A stretch of DNA of 33,969 nucleotides from Clostridia bacterium (GTDB taxonomy: Bacteria > Bacillota > Clostridia > Oscillospirales > Acutalibacteraceae). Below are positions 1 through 6,660 of the stretch, one piece after another. Below the pieces are notes generated by a model that worked only from the letters and a program-made list of their open reading frames with translations, had not been told where the DNA came from and made no database searches. The stretch lies in NCBI GenBank assembly GCA_017410605.1, contig JAFQQN010000013.1:1-33969 (forward strand), read 5' to 3'. Every line of letters starts with the position of its first letter. Positions within the stretch are counted from its first letter, which is position 1. Both the position numbers and the translations under genes were made by a program.

Positions 1-50
1 CGACCTCTAGCGTGACAGGCTAGCGTTCTAACCAGCTGAACTACCAGGCC
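1..50 (-). tRNA. tRNA-Asp(GTC), 3' end cut by window edge
   Basis: Read on the minus strand, the 5' acceptor strand, D-arm and anticodon arm are present. The anticodon loop CTGTCAC sits between CTAGC and GCTAG, giving anticodon GTC (Asp). The T-arm and 3' acceptor strand lie outside the window. It follows tRNA-Val by four bases, so the two are co-transcribed. Confidence 0.9.
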
Positions 51-54
51 ATAA

Positions 55-130
55 TGGTGGGAACAACAGGGCTCGAACCTGTGACCCTCTGCTTGTAAGG
101 CAGATGCTCTCCCAGCTGAGCTATGCTCCC
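55..130 (-). tRNA. tRNA-Val(TAC)
   Basis: A complete 76-nt cloverleaf on the minus strand with encoded CCA. Acceptor arms GGGAGCA and TGTTCCC pair with one G-T. The anticodon loop CTTACAA gives anticodon TAC (Val), and the T-loop is TTCGAGC. It is the first gene of a two-tRNA unit with tRNA-Asp. Confidence 0.96.
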
Positions 131-170
131 ACGTTACCGCCTTGCTGATGTCTCATCGGCGACGAACGTT

Positions 171-199
171 ATAATACCACAAATAAAAGCGTTTGTCAA
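171..199 (-). promoter_or_regulatory. Promoter of the tRNA-Val/tRNA-Asp unit
   Basis: On the minus strand a consensus TTGACA (199-194) is separated by 17 bp from TATTAT (176-171), with GTGG just upstream of the -10. An imperfect inverted repeat (190-197 with 161-168, one mismatch) starts inside the -35 and ends just downstream of the -10. Confidence 0.75.
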
Positions 200-224
200 C
201 ACTTTTTTCGTAATTTTTTAAAAA

Positions 225-1094
225 TTATTTTTCAATCATTTTTCTTATTTCGTCTGGGCTGAATTTATATACCTTATCACAAAAATGGCACTTTACTTCT
301 ATGTCCGGCATTTCTTTTGACATATCCTCAAGCTCTTTATTTCCCAACGATACAAGGGCCGATTTAACCCTTTCCTCAGAACAGTTACACCTGTATTCAA
401 CCTCTTCCGAGTAAAGCTCTTCAACCTCAAATTCCTTAAGGGCAAGTTTTATCATATCTAGGGGGGTCATACCCATGCTAAGCATATTAGTAACAGAGGG
501 CAAGTCTACAAGACCTTTTTCAACAAGCTCTGCAGTATCGTCACCGGCGGCAGGCAAAAGCTGAATAATAAAGCCACCTGCAGATTTAACTGTAAGGTCG
601 GGGTTAACCAAAACACCCAAAGCGCACACAGTGGGAATTTGCTCACTTGTTGCATAATAAGATGTTATATCCTCTGCTATTTCTCCGCTAACAAGGGGAA
701 TACAGCCGTTATATGGCTCTTTCATTGCAAGGTCTTTTAAAATAAAAAGATTACCCTTACCTACTGCTCCTCCAACATCAAGCTTACCCTTAGAATTCAA
801 AGGCAGTTCTACAATATGATTAGTAACATAGCCTCTAACATTGCCCATATTATCTGAAACGGCCACAACGCTGCCCAAGGGGCCATCACCGGCGACCCTA
901 AGGGTTATACTACTCTCTTCGTCTTTTAGCATATTTCCCATCATTGAGGCGGCTGTAAGCAACCTTCCCAAAGCGGCAGTGGCTACAGCCGAGGTGCCGT
1001 GAATTTGCTCTGCGGTGGCCACAACGTCTGTGGTATCAACAGCTGTTGCCATTACAAGGCCGTCACTGGTTATTGTTCTTACTAGTTTTCCCAT
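225..1094 (-). CDS. hslO: Hsp33 redox-regulated molecular chaperone
   Basis: This 289-residue protein has the usual length of Hsp33, a cytosolic holdase chaperone that is switched on by oxidation. The C-terminal redox switch has all four zinc-binding cysteines: CNC at C236/C238 and CHFC at C269/C272. In the reduced protein they hold zinc; disulfide formation releases it and exposes the substrate-binding surface. This mechanism is known for the family. The gene starts 2 bp after the stop of the upstream methyltransferase, so the two form an operon and translation may be coupled. The start is ATG. Identification is firm from the paired cysteine motifs and full-length similarity. Confidence 0.96.
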   Translation of the reverse strand: MGKLVRTITSDGLVMATAVDTTDVVATAEQIHGTSAVATAALGRLLTAASMMGNMLKDEESSITLRVAGDGPLGSVVAVSDNMGNVRGYVTNHIVELPLNSKGKLDVGGAVGKGNLFILKDLAMKEPYNGCIPLVSGEIAEDITSYYATSEQIPTVCALGVLVNPDLTVKSAGGFIIQLLPAAGDDTAELVEKGLVDLPSVTNMLSMGMTPLDMIKLALKEFEVEELYSEEVEYRCNCSEERVKSALVSLGNKELEDMSKEMPDIEVKCHFCDKVYKFSPDEIRKMIEK

Positions 1095-1096
1095 TT

Positions 1097-1840
1097 TTAC
1101 TTCTTCCTTACTATATATAATAGGCGCTCACTGTTTTCTTTTGGCTTTTCTCCGCTTTCCCAATCAAGGCAGTCGACAAAATCCAAGCCGGAATTATCAA
1201 CCATTTGTAAAAGCTCATCATTGCTATATGCCCGTTCAGAAAAATCTTCGCAAAGGCGATCATAGCTTCCGTCTTCTCTTTCTACAAAAAGGTCTAGAAA
1301 AATATCAACAGTTACACCGTCTTCACACTGGTTTTGCCACACACAAAAAGCGTTTTCACTTTCCCTTACAAAAGTATTATTACCCAACACCTTTGAATGC
1401 TTATATAAGGTATTAACATCAAACATAAAAAGTCGCCCCGGCTCTAAAAACAGCGAAACCTTATCAAAAGCCTTTTGCAAAACCTCTTTATCGGTAATAT
1501 GATTAACGCTGTCAAGCAAACAAACTGCACCATCTACCGTACCGTAAAGCTCTAGCTCTTCGGCAGACTGATTTAAAAACAGAGGGTTCTTTCCACCCTG
1601 AGGCAATTTTTTTATTGCCGCCGAAAGCATTCCCTCAGACCTGTCAACGCCTATAACTTCTATTCCCTTTTCGGCAAACTGAAAGGAAAAACTGCCGGTG
1701 CCACAGGCAAGGTCTAATAACAGCGTGGGGGCTTGGTCGTATTTTTTAAAGTATGCCAATATTCTTTCTGCATTAACTTTATAATCTACATCTTCTGTAA
1801 AAGCATCATAAAGAGCCGAAAATTCATCATAAGCCGACAC
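1097..1840 (-). CDS. Class I SAM-dependent methyltransferase
   Basis: A 247-residue cytosolic protein with a Rossmann methyltransferase fold. The glycine-rich motif I is LDLACGTGSF (about residues 42-51), followed by the acidic residue ending strand beta-2 (D66 in VIGVDRSEG). Substrate unknown; small-molecule and protein targets are both possible. It starts with GTG, preceded by a GGGGTG ribosome binding site. The upstream region has TATATT (1884-1879) behind TGTGT, an extended -10 with no good -35. It is followed 2 bp later by hslO, a common kind of clostridial pairing, but no specific functional link can be read from the sequence. Confidence 0.87.
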   Translation of the reverse strand: MSAYDEFSALYDAFTEDVDYKVNAERILAYFKKYDQAPTLLLDLACGTGSFSFQFAEKGIEVIGVDRSEGMLSAAIKKLPQGGKNPLFLNQSAEELELYGTVDGAVCLLDSVNHITDKEVLQKAFDKVSLFLEPGRLFMFDVNTLYKHSKVLGNNTFVRESENAFCVWQNQCEDGVTVDIFLDLFVEREDGSYDRLCEDFSERAYSNDELLQMVDNSGLDFVDCLDWESGEKPKENSERLLYIVRKK

Positions 1841-1958
1841 TTAATTCACCCCAAGCCGCTAATTTTATATATTTATATAATATAACACAAAAAGAGAAAA
1901 AAATCTACTGCATAAAACTACTTTTTTCACAAAAATTCAAAATTTGTTAATAAAACTA

Positions 1959-1987
1959 TTGAATTTGTTCCTTTAATATGCTAAAAT
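1959..1987 (+). promoter_or_regulatory. Promoter of the riboswitch-symporter transcript
   Basis: TTGAAT (1959-1964) and TAAAAT (1982-1987) are 17 bp apart, with TGC directly before the -10 (extended -10). It lies about 30 bp upstream of the first riboswitch helix. Confidence 0.6.
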
Positions 1988-2019
1988 ACCGAAGTAAAAT
2001 TTAATATGGCTATGTGAAA

Positions 2020-2203
2020 CCGTCGGGAATTTTTTCAAACAACCGGCGGCGGATAGTACTCTGGAGAATCCTGTAAAACAGGTGCCGAAGGGGCAAGGGG
2101 TAACCCGAAACTCTCAGGCAAAAGGACAGAAGTTGTTTTTAACCTTACCGTTATAGGTTTTTGGTTGATTTTCCGGAGTGTTACGTTAGTAACGCTCTTT
2201 TCT
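2020..2203 (+). promoter_or_regulatory. Singlet glycine riboswitch with terminator expression platform
   Basis: The aptamer core carries the family hallmarks: ACTCTGGAGA, GCCGAAGGGGCAA and CTCTCAGGCAAAAGGACAGA (about 2058-2131). Only one aptamer is present. Upstream, 2020-2026 pairs with 2043-2049 (7 bp with one G-T), the place where singlet riboswitches can carry a 'ghost' helix instead of a second aptamer. The 5' strand of P1, ACTCTGG (2058-2064), can also pair with CCGGAGT (2173-2179), the left foot of the downstream terminator. Glycine-stabilised P1 would therefore free the terminator. I infer an OFF switch for the symporter. Confidence 0.93.
2176..2203 (+). terminator. Riboswitch-controlled intrinsic terminator
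   Basis: GAGTGTTAC (2176-2184) pairs with GTAACGCTC (2189-2197) with one G-T and a GTTA loop, followed by a T-rich tract. It ends about 28 bp before the symporter start. Confidence 0.88.
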
Positions 2204-2231
2204 TTTTTAGCCATAGAAAGGATGTTTAAAA

Positions 2232-3851
2232 ATGAAAAAGCTTTCCCGTTTGCTTTTGGCAGTGGCAGCTTTAGGCTCTTGCCTATTGCTTACAGGCTGT
2301 GAAGGCAACGCGCTTGTTAAGGGAATCGAAACCGTTAACGGTGCAATCAATGAATTTGTGTGGGTAAAAATCGGTCTTATTCTTCTTATTGGAACCGGCA
2401 TTTTTATGACCTCTATCACAAAGTTTTTCCAGGTTTCTCACATTGGTCACTGGTTTAAAGAAACTCTTGGAAGTCTTTTTACCAAAAGTGTTATAGGCCA
2501 CACTAAGGAAAAAGGTGCAATCTCTCCTTTCCAGGCCCTTTGTACCGCCCTTGCCGCAACAATAGGTACCGGTAACATTGCCGGTGTTGCCGCCGCAATT
2601 TGTATTGGCGGTGCCGGTGCAGTTTTCTGGATGTGGGTTGCCGCATTCTTTGGTATGATGACCAACTATTCTGAAAACGTACTTGGTATTTTCTACCGCC
2701 GCAAAAATGATAAGGATGAATGGTCCGGCGGTGCAATGTATTACCTTAAAGACGGTCTTGGTTCTAAGAAAAACTGCAAGTGGCTTGGCTCAATCTTAGC
2801 CGTCTTGTTCTGTATCTTTACTCTTCTTGCCTCCTTCGGTATTGGAAGCATGGGTCAGGTTAACAAAATAGTTGCCAACGTTGCTAACGCCTTTGATATT
2901 AAAGCCCTTTCCTCTGTAACCGTTCTTGGCGGCATAAGCCTTTACAACATTGTTCTCGGCCTTGTTATTATGGCTCTTACCTCTCTTATTGTTCTTGGTG
3001 GTCTTAAGAGAATTGCCAACGTTGCAGAGAAAATTGTCCCCTTTATGGTGGTTCTGTTTGTAACCGGAAGTCTTGTTATTATCGGTGTAAATTACGCAAA
3101 CATTCTTCCCGCATTTAAGGCCATTTTTGCTAATGCATTTACCCCCATTGCTGCAGTAGGCGGCGGTATTGGTGTTGTTATTAACAAGGTTGTTACCCAG
3201 GGCTTCAAGCGTGGTGTTTTCTCAAACGAGGCCGGTCTTGGTTCCTCTGTTATGGTGCACTCAAACTCCAACATTATTGAACCTGTAAAGCAGGGTATGT
3301 GGGGTATTTTTGAGGTATTTGCAGACACAATGGTTGTTTGCACAATGACCGCTTTAGTTGTTCTTACCTCCGGCGCTTACAACCTTGAAACAGGTGCTAT
3401 TCTTGACGGCTATAACGACGCAACCTTGGTTGCCGGTGCCTTCAACCAGGTGTTCTCTTGGGGTAATATAGGTCAAAAATTTATTGCTGTTGCAATGTTC
3501 CTCTTTGCCTTTACCACCGTTCTTGGCTGGTCACACTACGGTTCAAAGGCTTGGGAATATCTTTTTGGCACCAAATCGACAGTTGTGTTTAAGGTTATTC
3601 ATATCATAACCATTATGTTTGGTGCTGTTATGACCTCCTCTCTTGCTTGGGATATTTCTGACACCTTTAACGGTCTTATGATGATACCCAACCTTATTGG
3701 TGTTCTCACCCTTTCAATGTTAGTTGGTAAAATCACAAAGAACTATGTTGACAGAAAATTACGTAAAAAAGATATTAAGCCTATGATTTCCTACGACCCG
3801 GAAATTCAAGCTATGCAAGAGGCTGCTTTAGCAAAAAAAGAAAACAATTAA
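2232..3851 (+). CDS. Na+:alanine/glycine symporter (AGCS family) with N-terminal lipobox
   Basis: A 539-residue polytopic membrane transporter of the AGCS family, which imports alanine or glycine with sodium. The family signature GTGNIAGVAAAI lies around residues 112-123, and hydrophobic segments fill the remainder. The glycine riboswitch points to glycine as substrate. The protein is longer than the roughly 450-480 residues usual for the family. The extra N-terminus (MKKLSRLLLA onward) is a textbook lipoprotein signal: two lysines, a hydrophobic run and the lipobox LTGC with C23. The ordinary AGCS N-terminus (GAINEFVWVK) follows directly. The start ATG has GAAAGGATG upstream and no alternative nearby, so the signal is part of the reading frame. 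Whether it is processed is unknown. Confidence 0.95.
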   Translation: MKKLSRLLLAVAALGSCLLLTGCEGNALVKGIETVNGAINEFVWVKIGLILLIGTGIFMTSITKFFQVSHIGHWFKETLGSLFTKSVIGHTKEKGAISPFQALCTALAATIGTGNIAGVAAAICIGGAGAVFWMWVAAFFGMMTNYSENVLGIFYRRKNDKDEWSGGAMYYLKDGLGSKKNCKWLGSILAVLFCIFTLLASFGIGSMGQVNKIVANVANAFDIKALSSVTVLGGISLYNIVLGLVIMALTSLIVLGGLKRIANVAEKIVPFMVVLFVTGSLVIIGVNYANILPAFKAIFANAFTPIAAVGGGIGVVINKVVTQGFKRGVFSNEAGLGSSVMVHSNSNIIEPVKQGMWGIFEVFADTMVVCTMTALVVLTSGAYNLETGAILDGYNDATLVAGAFNQVFSWGNIGQKFIAVAMFLFAFTTVLGWSHYGSKAWEYLFGTKSTVVFKVIHIITIMFGAVMTSSLAWDISDTFNGLMMIPNLIGVLTLSMLVGKITKNYVDRKLRKKDIKPMISYDPEIQAMQEAALAKKENN

Positions 3852-3861
3852 ACAATTTAAA

Positions 3862-3891
3862 AAGGCTGAGGTTCTTTAAAACCTCAGCCTT
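3862..3891 (+). terminator. Hairpin downstream of the symporter gene
   Basis: AAGGCTGAGGTT (3862-3873) pairs perfectly with AACCTCAGCCTT (3880-3891) across a short loop, 10 bp after the stop codon. There is no strong T-tract. A second small hairpin (GCTGAC 3898-3903 with GTCAGC 3912-3917) follows. Confidence 0.65.
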
Positions 3892-3923
3892 CAAACCGCT
3901 GACAAAGGTAAGTCAGCGATCTG

Positions 3924-3960
3924 AGAGTTATCCCGAAATTACGAGATAACTCTATTTTTT
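3924..3960 (+). terminator. Intrinsic terminator closing the symporter unit
   Basis: AGAGTTATC (3924-3932) pairs with GATAACTCT (3945-3953), followed by ATTTTTTAT. It is the third and most convincing hairpin in a row after the symporter. Confidence 0.7.
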
Positions 3961-3975
3961 ATGGTATAACAAAAA

Positions 3976-4241
3976 TCATACCGATACGCCCAAAACCATA
4001 CCAAAGAAAAGGCAGTTGAAAACTTTGTTTTTAAGCAGTATACTTGCCAAAAGTATGACGGCTATTCCTGCCTTACCTAAATATTTACAATACTATTGTA
4101 TGGTATTTCAATAATTTTATAGTCCATCATAGAACCTCCGCTTAATGTAATTTTCACCGAAAGACGGGAAAACGATTTTAGCTTTGAACCATTTTTCTTT
4201 GCTTCGGACGGTGTTATTCCGTGAAACTTAGAAAAAGTTCT
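3976..4241 (-). pseudogene. Decayed gene debris: AraC/GyrI-like regulator fragment plus hydrophobic fragment
   Basis: On the minus strand, 4241 to 4077 translates in one frame as a junction typical of AraC-GyrI regulators: the end of the second helix-turn-helix (KFHGITPSEAKKNG), a linker (LKSFSRLSVKITLSGG), then the start of a GyrI-like effector domain (MMDYKIIEIP). An in-frame stop precedes it at 4244-4242 and another ends it at 4079-4077, so only about 55 residues remain. Directly after it, 4077 to 3976 reads as a short hydrophobic peptide (GKAGIAVILLASILL onward), probably the tail of a membrane protein I cannot name. Neither piece can be a working gene. The 490 bp between the symporter and the kinase hold nothing else but hairpins and the kinase promoter. 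Confidence 0.6.
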
Positions 4242-4274
4242 CTATGGGTTGATTGTCACCTGGCGTTCCCAGTC

Positions 4275-4303
4275 TTGACATTTTTTTCATTATATAATAT
4301 AAT
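4275..4303 (+). promoter_or_regulatory. Promoter of the PfkB kinase-aldolase operon
   Basis: A consensus TTGACA (4275-4280) and a consensus TATAAT (4298-4303) are 17 bp apart, so this should be strong unless repressed. Confidence 0.87.
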
Positions 4304-4318
4304 ATTGACAATGTCAAT
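4304..4318 (+). promoter_or_regulatory. Operator-like palindrome at the transcription start
   Basis: ATTGACA (4304-4310) and TGTCAAT (4312-4318) are perfect mirror arms around one base, beginning directly after the -10. TGTCAA is also the inverse of the -35 box. A repressor bound here would cover the start site. The sugar-kinase context suggests a sugar-responsive regulator, but no regulator gene is adjacent. Confidence 0.6.
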
Positions 4319-4341
4319 TTACTACTATTAGAGGTATAACT

Positions 4342-5286
4342 ATGAAAAAAGTTTTTTGCTTAGGTTCTGTCACTACCGATATTCTTGTAAAACCGGTTGA
4401 CAGCGTTCCCGCCCCGGGAACATTAAGAAGTGTTGATTCCATTAATACCTGTGTTGGCGGTTGTGCCACCAACTGCGCTATAGATTTAGGTAAGCTTGGA
4501 ATTCCAGTTACGGTTTCATGCCGTATTGGCGATGATTTTTACGGTGAATTTATTAAATCAGAGCTTACAAAAAGCAATGTAGATATTTCGGCTGTTGTCA
4601 CAAAAGAATCTCCCTCCACCACCCTTTCTATAGCCTGTATACAATCTACCGGGGAAAGAAGCTTTCTTTACAACCCTGCCTCTAGTGCCGCTTTTTGCAT
4701 TGATGATATAAACTGGGATACTGTGGACTCTTCCAATATTATTTTCTATACAGGAGCAATGCTTCTTACCTCTTTCGACGGTAATCCTTGTGCTGAATTT
4801 TTAGCTGAATGTCAAAAGCGCGGAAAATACACAGTTATGGATACCGCTTGGGATTTTGATGATATATGGCTACCAAAAATTGAAGCCGCTCTTCCCTTTG
4901 TGGATTTGTTTATGCCCAGCTACGACGAGGCAGTGAAGCTTTCGGGCCAAACCGAGCCCGAGAAAATTGCAGAATTTTTCTTAGATAAGGGCGTTAAAAA
5001 CGTTATAATAAAGCTTGGTGCTGACGGTGCTTATATAAAATCCAAAGATATAAACGGCAAGGTTTTCCCAACATATAAAAGCATTAAACCTGTTGATACT
5101 ACAGGTGCCGGGGATTCTTTCTGTGCAGGTTTCTTGGCTGGTCTATCACAGGGCTGGAACTTTGAAGAATCGGCAAAACTTGCCAACGCTGTTGGGACCC
5201 ATTGTATTATGGCTGTAGGTGCTTCTACCGGAATAGTTTCATTGGAAAAAACTCTGGAGTTTATGAAAAACACCCCATTAGAATAA
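4342..5286 (+). CDS. PfkB/ribokinase-family sugar kinase
   Basis: A 314-residue cytosolic ATP-dependent carbohydrate kinase. The N-terminal PfkB signature region is near residues 39-50 (GGCATNCAIDLG), and the C-terminal motif is DTTGAGDSF with the catalytic base D258. It sits 13 bp upstream of a class II ketose-bisphosphate aldolase in the same transcript. The natural reading is that it phosphorylates a sugar phosphate to a 1,6-bisphosphate (fructose-1-P, tagatose-6-P or a related ketose) which the aldolase then splits. The exact sugar cannot be told from the sequence. The start ATG follows GAGGTATAACT with good spacing. Confidence 0.92.
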   Translation: MKKVFCLGSVTTDILVKPVDSVPAPGTLRSVDSINTCVGGCATNCAIDLGKLGIPVTVSCRIGDDFYGEFIKSELTKSNVDISAVVTKESPSTTLSIACIQSTGERSFLYNPASSAAFCIDDINWDTVDSSNIIFYTGAMLLTSFDGNPCAEFLAECQKRGKYTVMDTAWDFDDIWLPKIEAALPFVDLFMPSYDEAVKLSGQTEPEKIAEFFLDKGVKNVIIKLGADGAYIKSKDINGKVFPTYKSIKPVDTTGAGDSFCAGFLAGLSQGWNFEESAKLANAVGTHCIMAVGASTGIVSLEKTLEFMKNTPLE

Positions 5287-5299
5287 AGGAGAACAGAAC

Positions 5300-6148
5300 A
5301 TGTTAGTAAATCTTAATGATGTCTTATTAGACGCCAAACGTAATAAATATGCTGTAGGACTTTTTAACACAATAAATCTTGAAATGGCAAGAGGTGTCCT
5401 TTCCGCTGCAGAAGAAATGCGTTCACCTGTTATAATTGGTACCGCAGAGGTTTTACTACCCTATGGCGGTCTTAGAGAATTAGCACCTCTGCTAAAAGAT
5501 ATGGCCAAACGCGCCTCAGTTCCGGTGGTTCTTCATTTCGACCACGGCCTTACAGAAGAAAATGTAAACCTTGCAATGGATTTGGGCTTTAGTTCAATTA
5601 TGTATGACTGCTCTACCTTAGATTTTGAGGGCAACCAAAAGGCTGTAGCCGATATGGTTAAAAAAGCTCACTCTAAGGGCATAACCGTTGAGGGAGAATT
5701 GGGACATGTAGGTGCCAATTCTGATAGTGCTGAAGGCTCCGGTGAGGGTGATGAAAGTATTTACACTGAGCCGGATAAGGCTAAAGCTTTTGTAGAAAAC
5801 ACAAATGTAGATGCACTTGCCGTTGCTATAGGCACTGCACACGGCGCTTATAAGAGCGCACCAAAGCTAGACTTAAAGCGCCTTGAAGAAATTGCCTCTA
5901 CTATTTCCACCCCCCTTGTTCTTCATGGAGGTTCGGGACTTAGTGATGAAGATTTTAAAAACACCATAGCCGGAGGTATTTCTAAGGTTAACATTTTTAC
6001 CGATATTAACTGCGCCGCTTCCAAGGCCGCATATGATAATTTCCAAAACGGTTGTGGTATAACTGACTTAATACCCCACATAATAGAAGCCATTAAGCTT
6101 GAAACAGAAAAGAAAATGAAGCTTTTCGGCAGTGTAAATAAAGCCTAA
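5300..6148 (+). CDS. Class II ketose-bisphosphate aldolase
   Basis: A 282-residue zinc-dependent aldolase that splits a ketose 1,6-bisphosphate into dihydroxyacetone phosphate and an aldehyde. The three zinc ligands are visible: H82 in HFDHG, H181 in GTAHGAYK and H209 in LVLHGGSG. The catalytic aspartate is D81, and the conserved VEGELGHVG segment lies at about 130-138. Length and motif order fit the FbaA/GatY/KbaY group. It is the second gene of the PfkB operon, with AAAGGAG upstream of its ATG. No consensus terminator follows; the inverted repeat at 6172-6203 overlaps the next promoter instead. Substrate assignment between fructose and tagatose bisphosphate is not possible here. Confidence 0.94.
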   Translation: MLVNLNDVLLDAKRNKYAVGLFNTINLEMARGVLSAAEEMRSPVIIGTAEVLLPYGGLRELAPLLKDMAKRASVPVVLHFDHGLTEENVNLAMDLGFSSIMYDCSTLDFEGNQKAVADMVKKAHSKGITVEGELGHVGANSDSAEGSGEGDESIYTEPDKAKAFVENTNVDALAVAIGTAHGAYKSAPKLDLKRLEEIASTISTPLVLHGGSGLSDEDFKNTIAGGISKVNIFTDINCAASKAAYDNFQNGCGITDLIPHIIEAIKLETEKKMKLFGSVNKA

Positions 6149-6187
6149 GTTATTAAAAATATTTTAAAAAAATCGGCGGTTTTGGTG

Positions 6188-6216
6188 TTGACAAAGCCGC
6201 CGAGTTGTGCTATAAT
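6188..6216 (+). promoter_or_regulatory. Promoter of the tRNA-Ser cluster
   Basis: TTGACA (6188-6193) and TATAAT (6211-6216) are both consensus with 17 bp spacing and TTGTGC directly before the -10. Transcription would start about 12 bp before tRNA-Ser(TGA). Confidence 0.87.
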
Positions 6217-6233
6217 TCTGTGGTAATGTTAAT

Positions 6234-6320
6234 GGAGAGATGTCCGAGCGGTTTAAGGAGCTGGTCTTGAAAACCAGTGACTCGCAAGAGCCAAGGGTTC
6301 GAATCCCTTTCTCTCCGCCA
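6234..6320 (+). tRNA. tRNA-Ser(TGA)
   Basis: An 87-nt class II tRNA with a long variable arm and encoded CCA. Acceptor GGAGAGA pairs with TCTCTCC. The anticodon loop CTTGAAA gives TGA (Ser). Confidence 0.97.
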
Positions 6321-6325
6321 TTTTT

Positions 6326-6369
6326 ATCAGTTTAATAACTTTTTTATAAGTTACAATTTGGAGTAGTAC
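6326..6369 (+). repeat. Direct repeat copy 1: tRNA-Ser leader plus 5' acceptor strand
   Basis: This 44-bp block matches 6536-6579 at all but two positions. It includes the ten-base 5' end of tRNA-Ser(GCT), GGAGTAGTAC. Similarity continues weakly through the D-arm (GTTGGTTACG versus GTTGGTGACG) and then stops, so this copy is a tRNA 5' half without its remainder. Confidence 0.85.
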
Positions 6370-6405
6370 GGGGGTTGGTTACGGGCTACACATTCGAGCG
6401 CATCC

Positions 6406-6528
6406 GGTGGATGATGAAGTGAGAATTTGTAGGCGCAGCGGTCAAAATTTATAGGCGCTTAAAGCCATAATAAATTTTGGGCACCGCAAGAGGGCACGTT
6501 CGCCGAGGAACCTTCGTAAATTTCCACC
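6406..6528 (+). ncRNA. Candidate structured RNA between the tRNA-Ser genes
   Basis: Nested complementary arms fold the segment into one long imperfect hairpin: GGTGG 6406-6410 with 6524-6528, GAAG 6416-6419 with 6512-6515, GGCG 6432-6435 with 6501-6504, GCGGT 6438-6442 with 6483-6487, AAAATTTAT 6444-6452 with 6470-6478, and GGC/GCC at the tip. It should be co-transcribed with the tRNAs. I do not recognise it as a known riboswitch, RNase P, tmRNA, SRP or 6S RNA. It may be an RNA or a folded insertion; no function is claimed. Confidence 0.4.
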
Positions 6529-6535
6529 TTTTAAA

Positions 6536-6579
6536 ATCAGTTTAATAACTTTTTATTAAGTTACAATTTGGAGTAGTAC
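6536..6579 (+). repeat. Direct repeat copy 2: leader and 5' end of tRNA-Ser(GCT)
   Basis: The second copy of the 44-bp block at 6326-6369. Here it runs into an intact tRNA-Ser(GCT). Within the block, TAACTT and AAGTTA form a small inverted repeat. Confidence 0.85.
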
Positions 6580-6660
6580 TCAAGTTGGTGACGAGGCGCC
6601 CCTGCTAAGGGCGTAGGTCGGGTAACCGGCGCGAGAGTTCAAGTCTCTCCTACTCCGCCA
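6570..6660 (+). tRNA. tRNA-Ser(GCT)
   Basis: A 91-nt class II tRNA with long variable arm and encoded CCA. Acceptor GGAGTAG pairs with CTACTCC. The anticodon loop CTGCTAA gives GCT (Ser). Confidence 0.96.

Noticed and set aside
3862..3960. T-box or other riboswitch upstream of the sugar operon
   Set aside because: No T-box sequence or specifier loop is seen; the three hairpins directly follow the symporter stop and fit terminators, and the operon has its own promoter 300 bp later.
6172..6203. Aldolase terminator (TCGGCGG with CCGCCGA)
   Set aside because: The hairpin has no T-tract and overlaps the -35 of the tRNA-Ser promoter, so termination is doubtful.
6406..6528. Lysine, glycine or other known riboswitch, RNase P, 6S or SRP RNA
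   Set aside because: None of the conserved cores of these families could be found, and no gene with a matching ligand follows; only tRNA follows.
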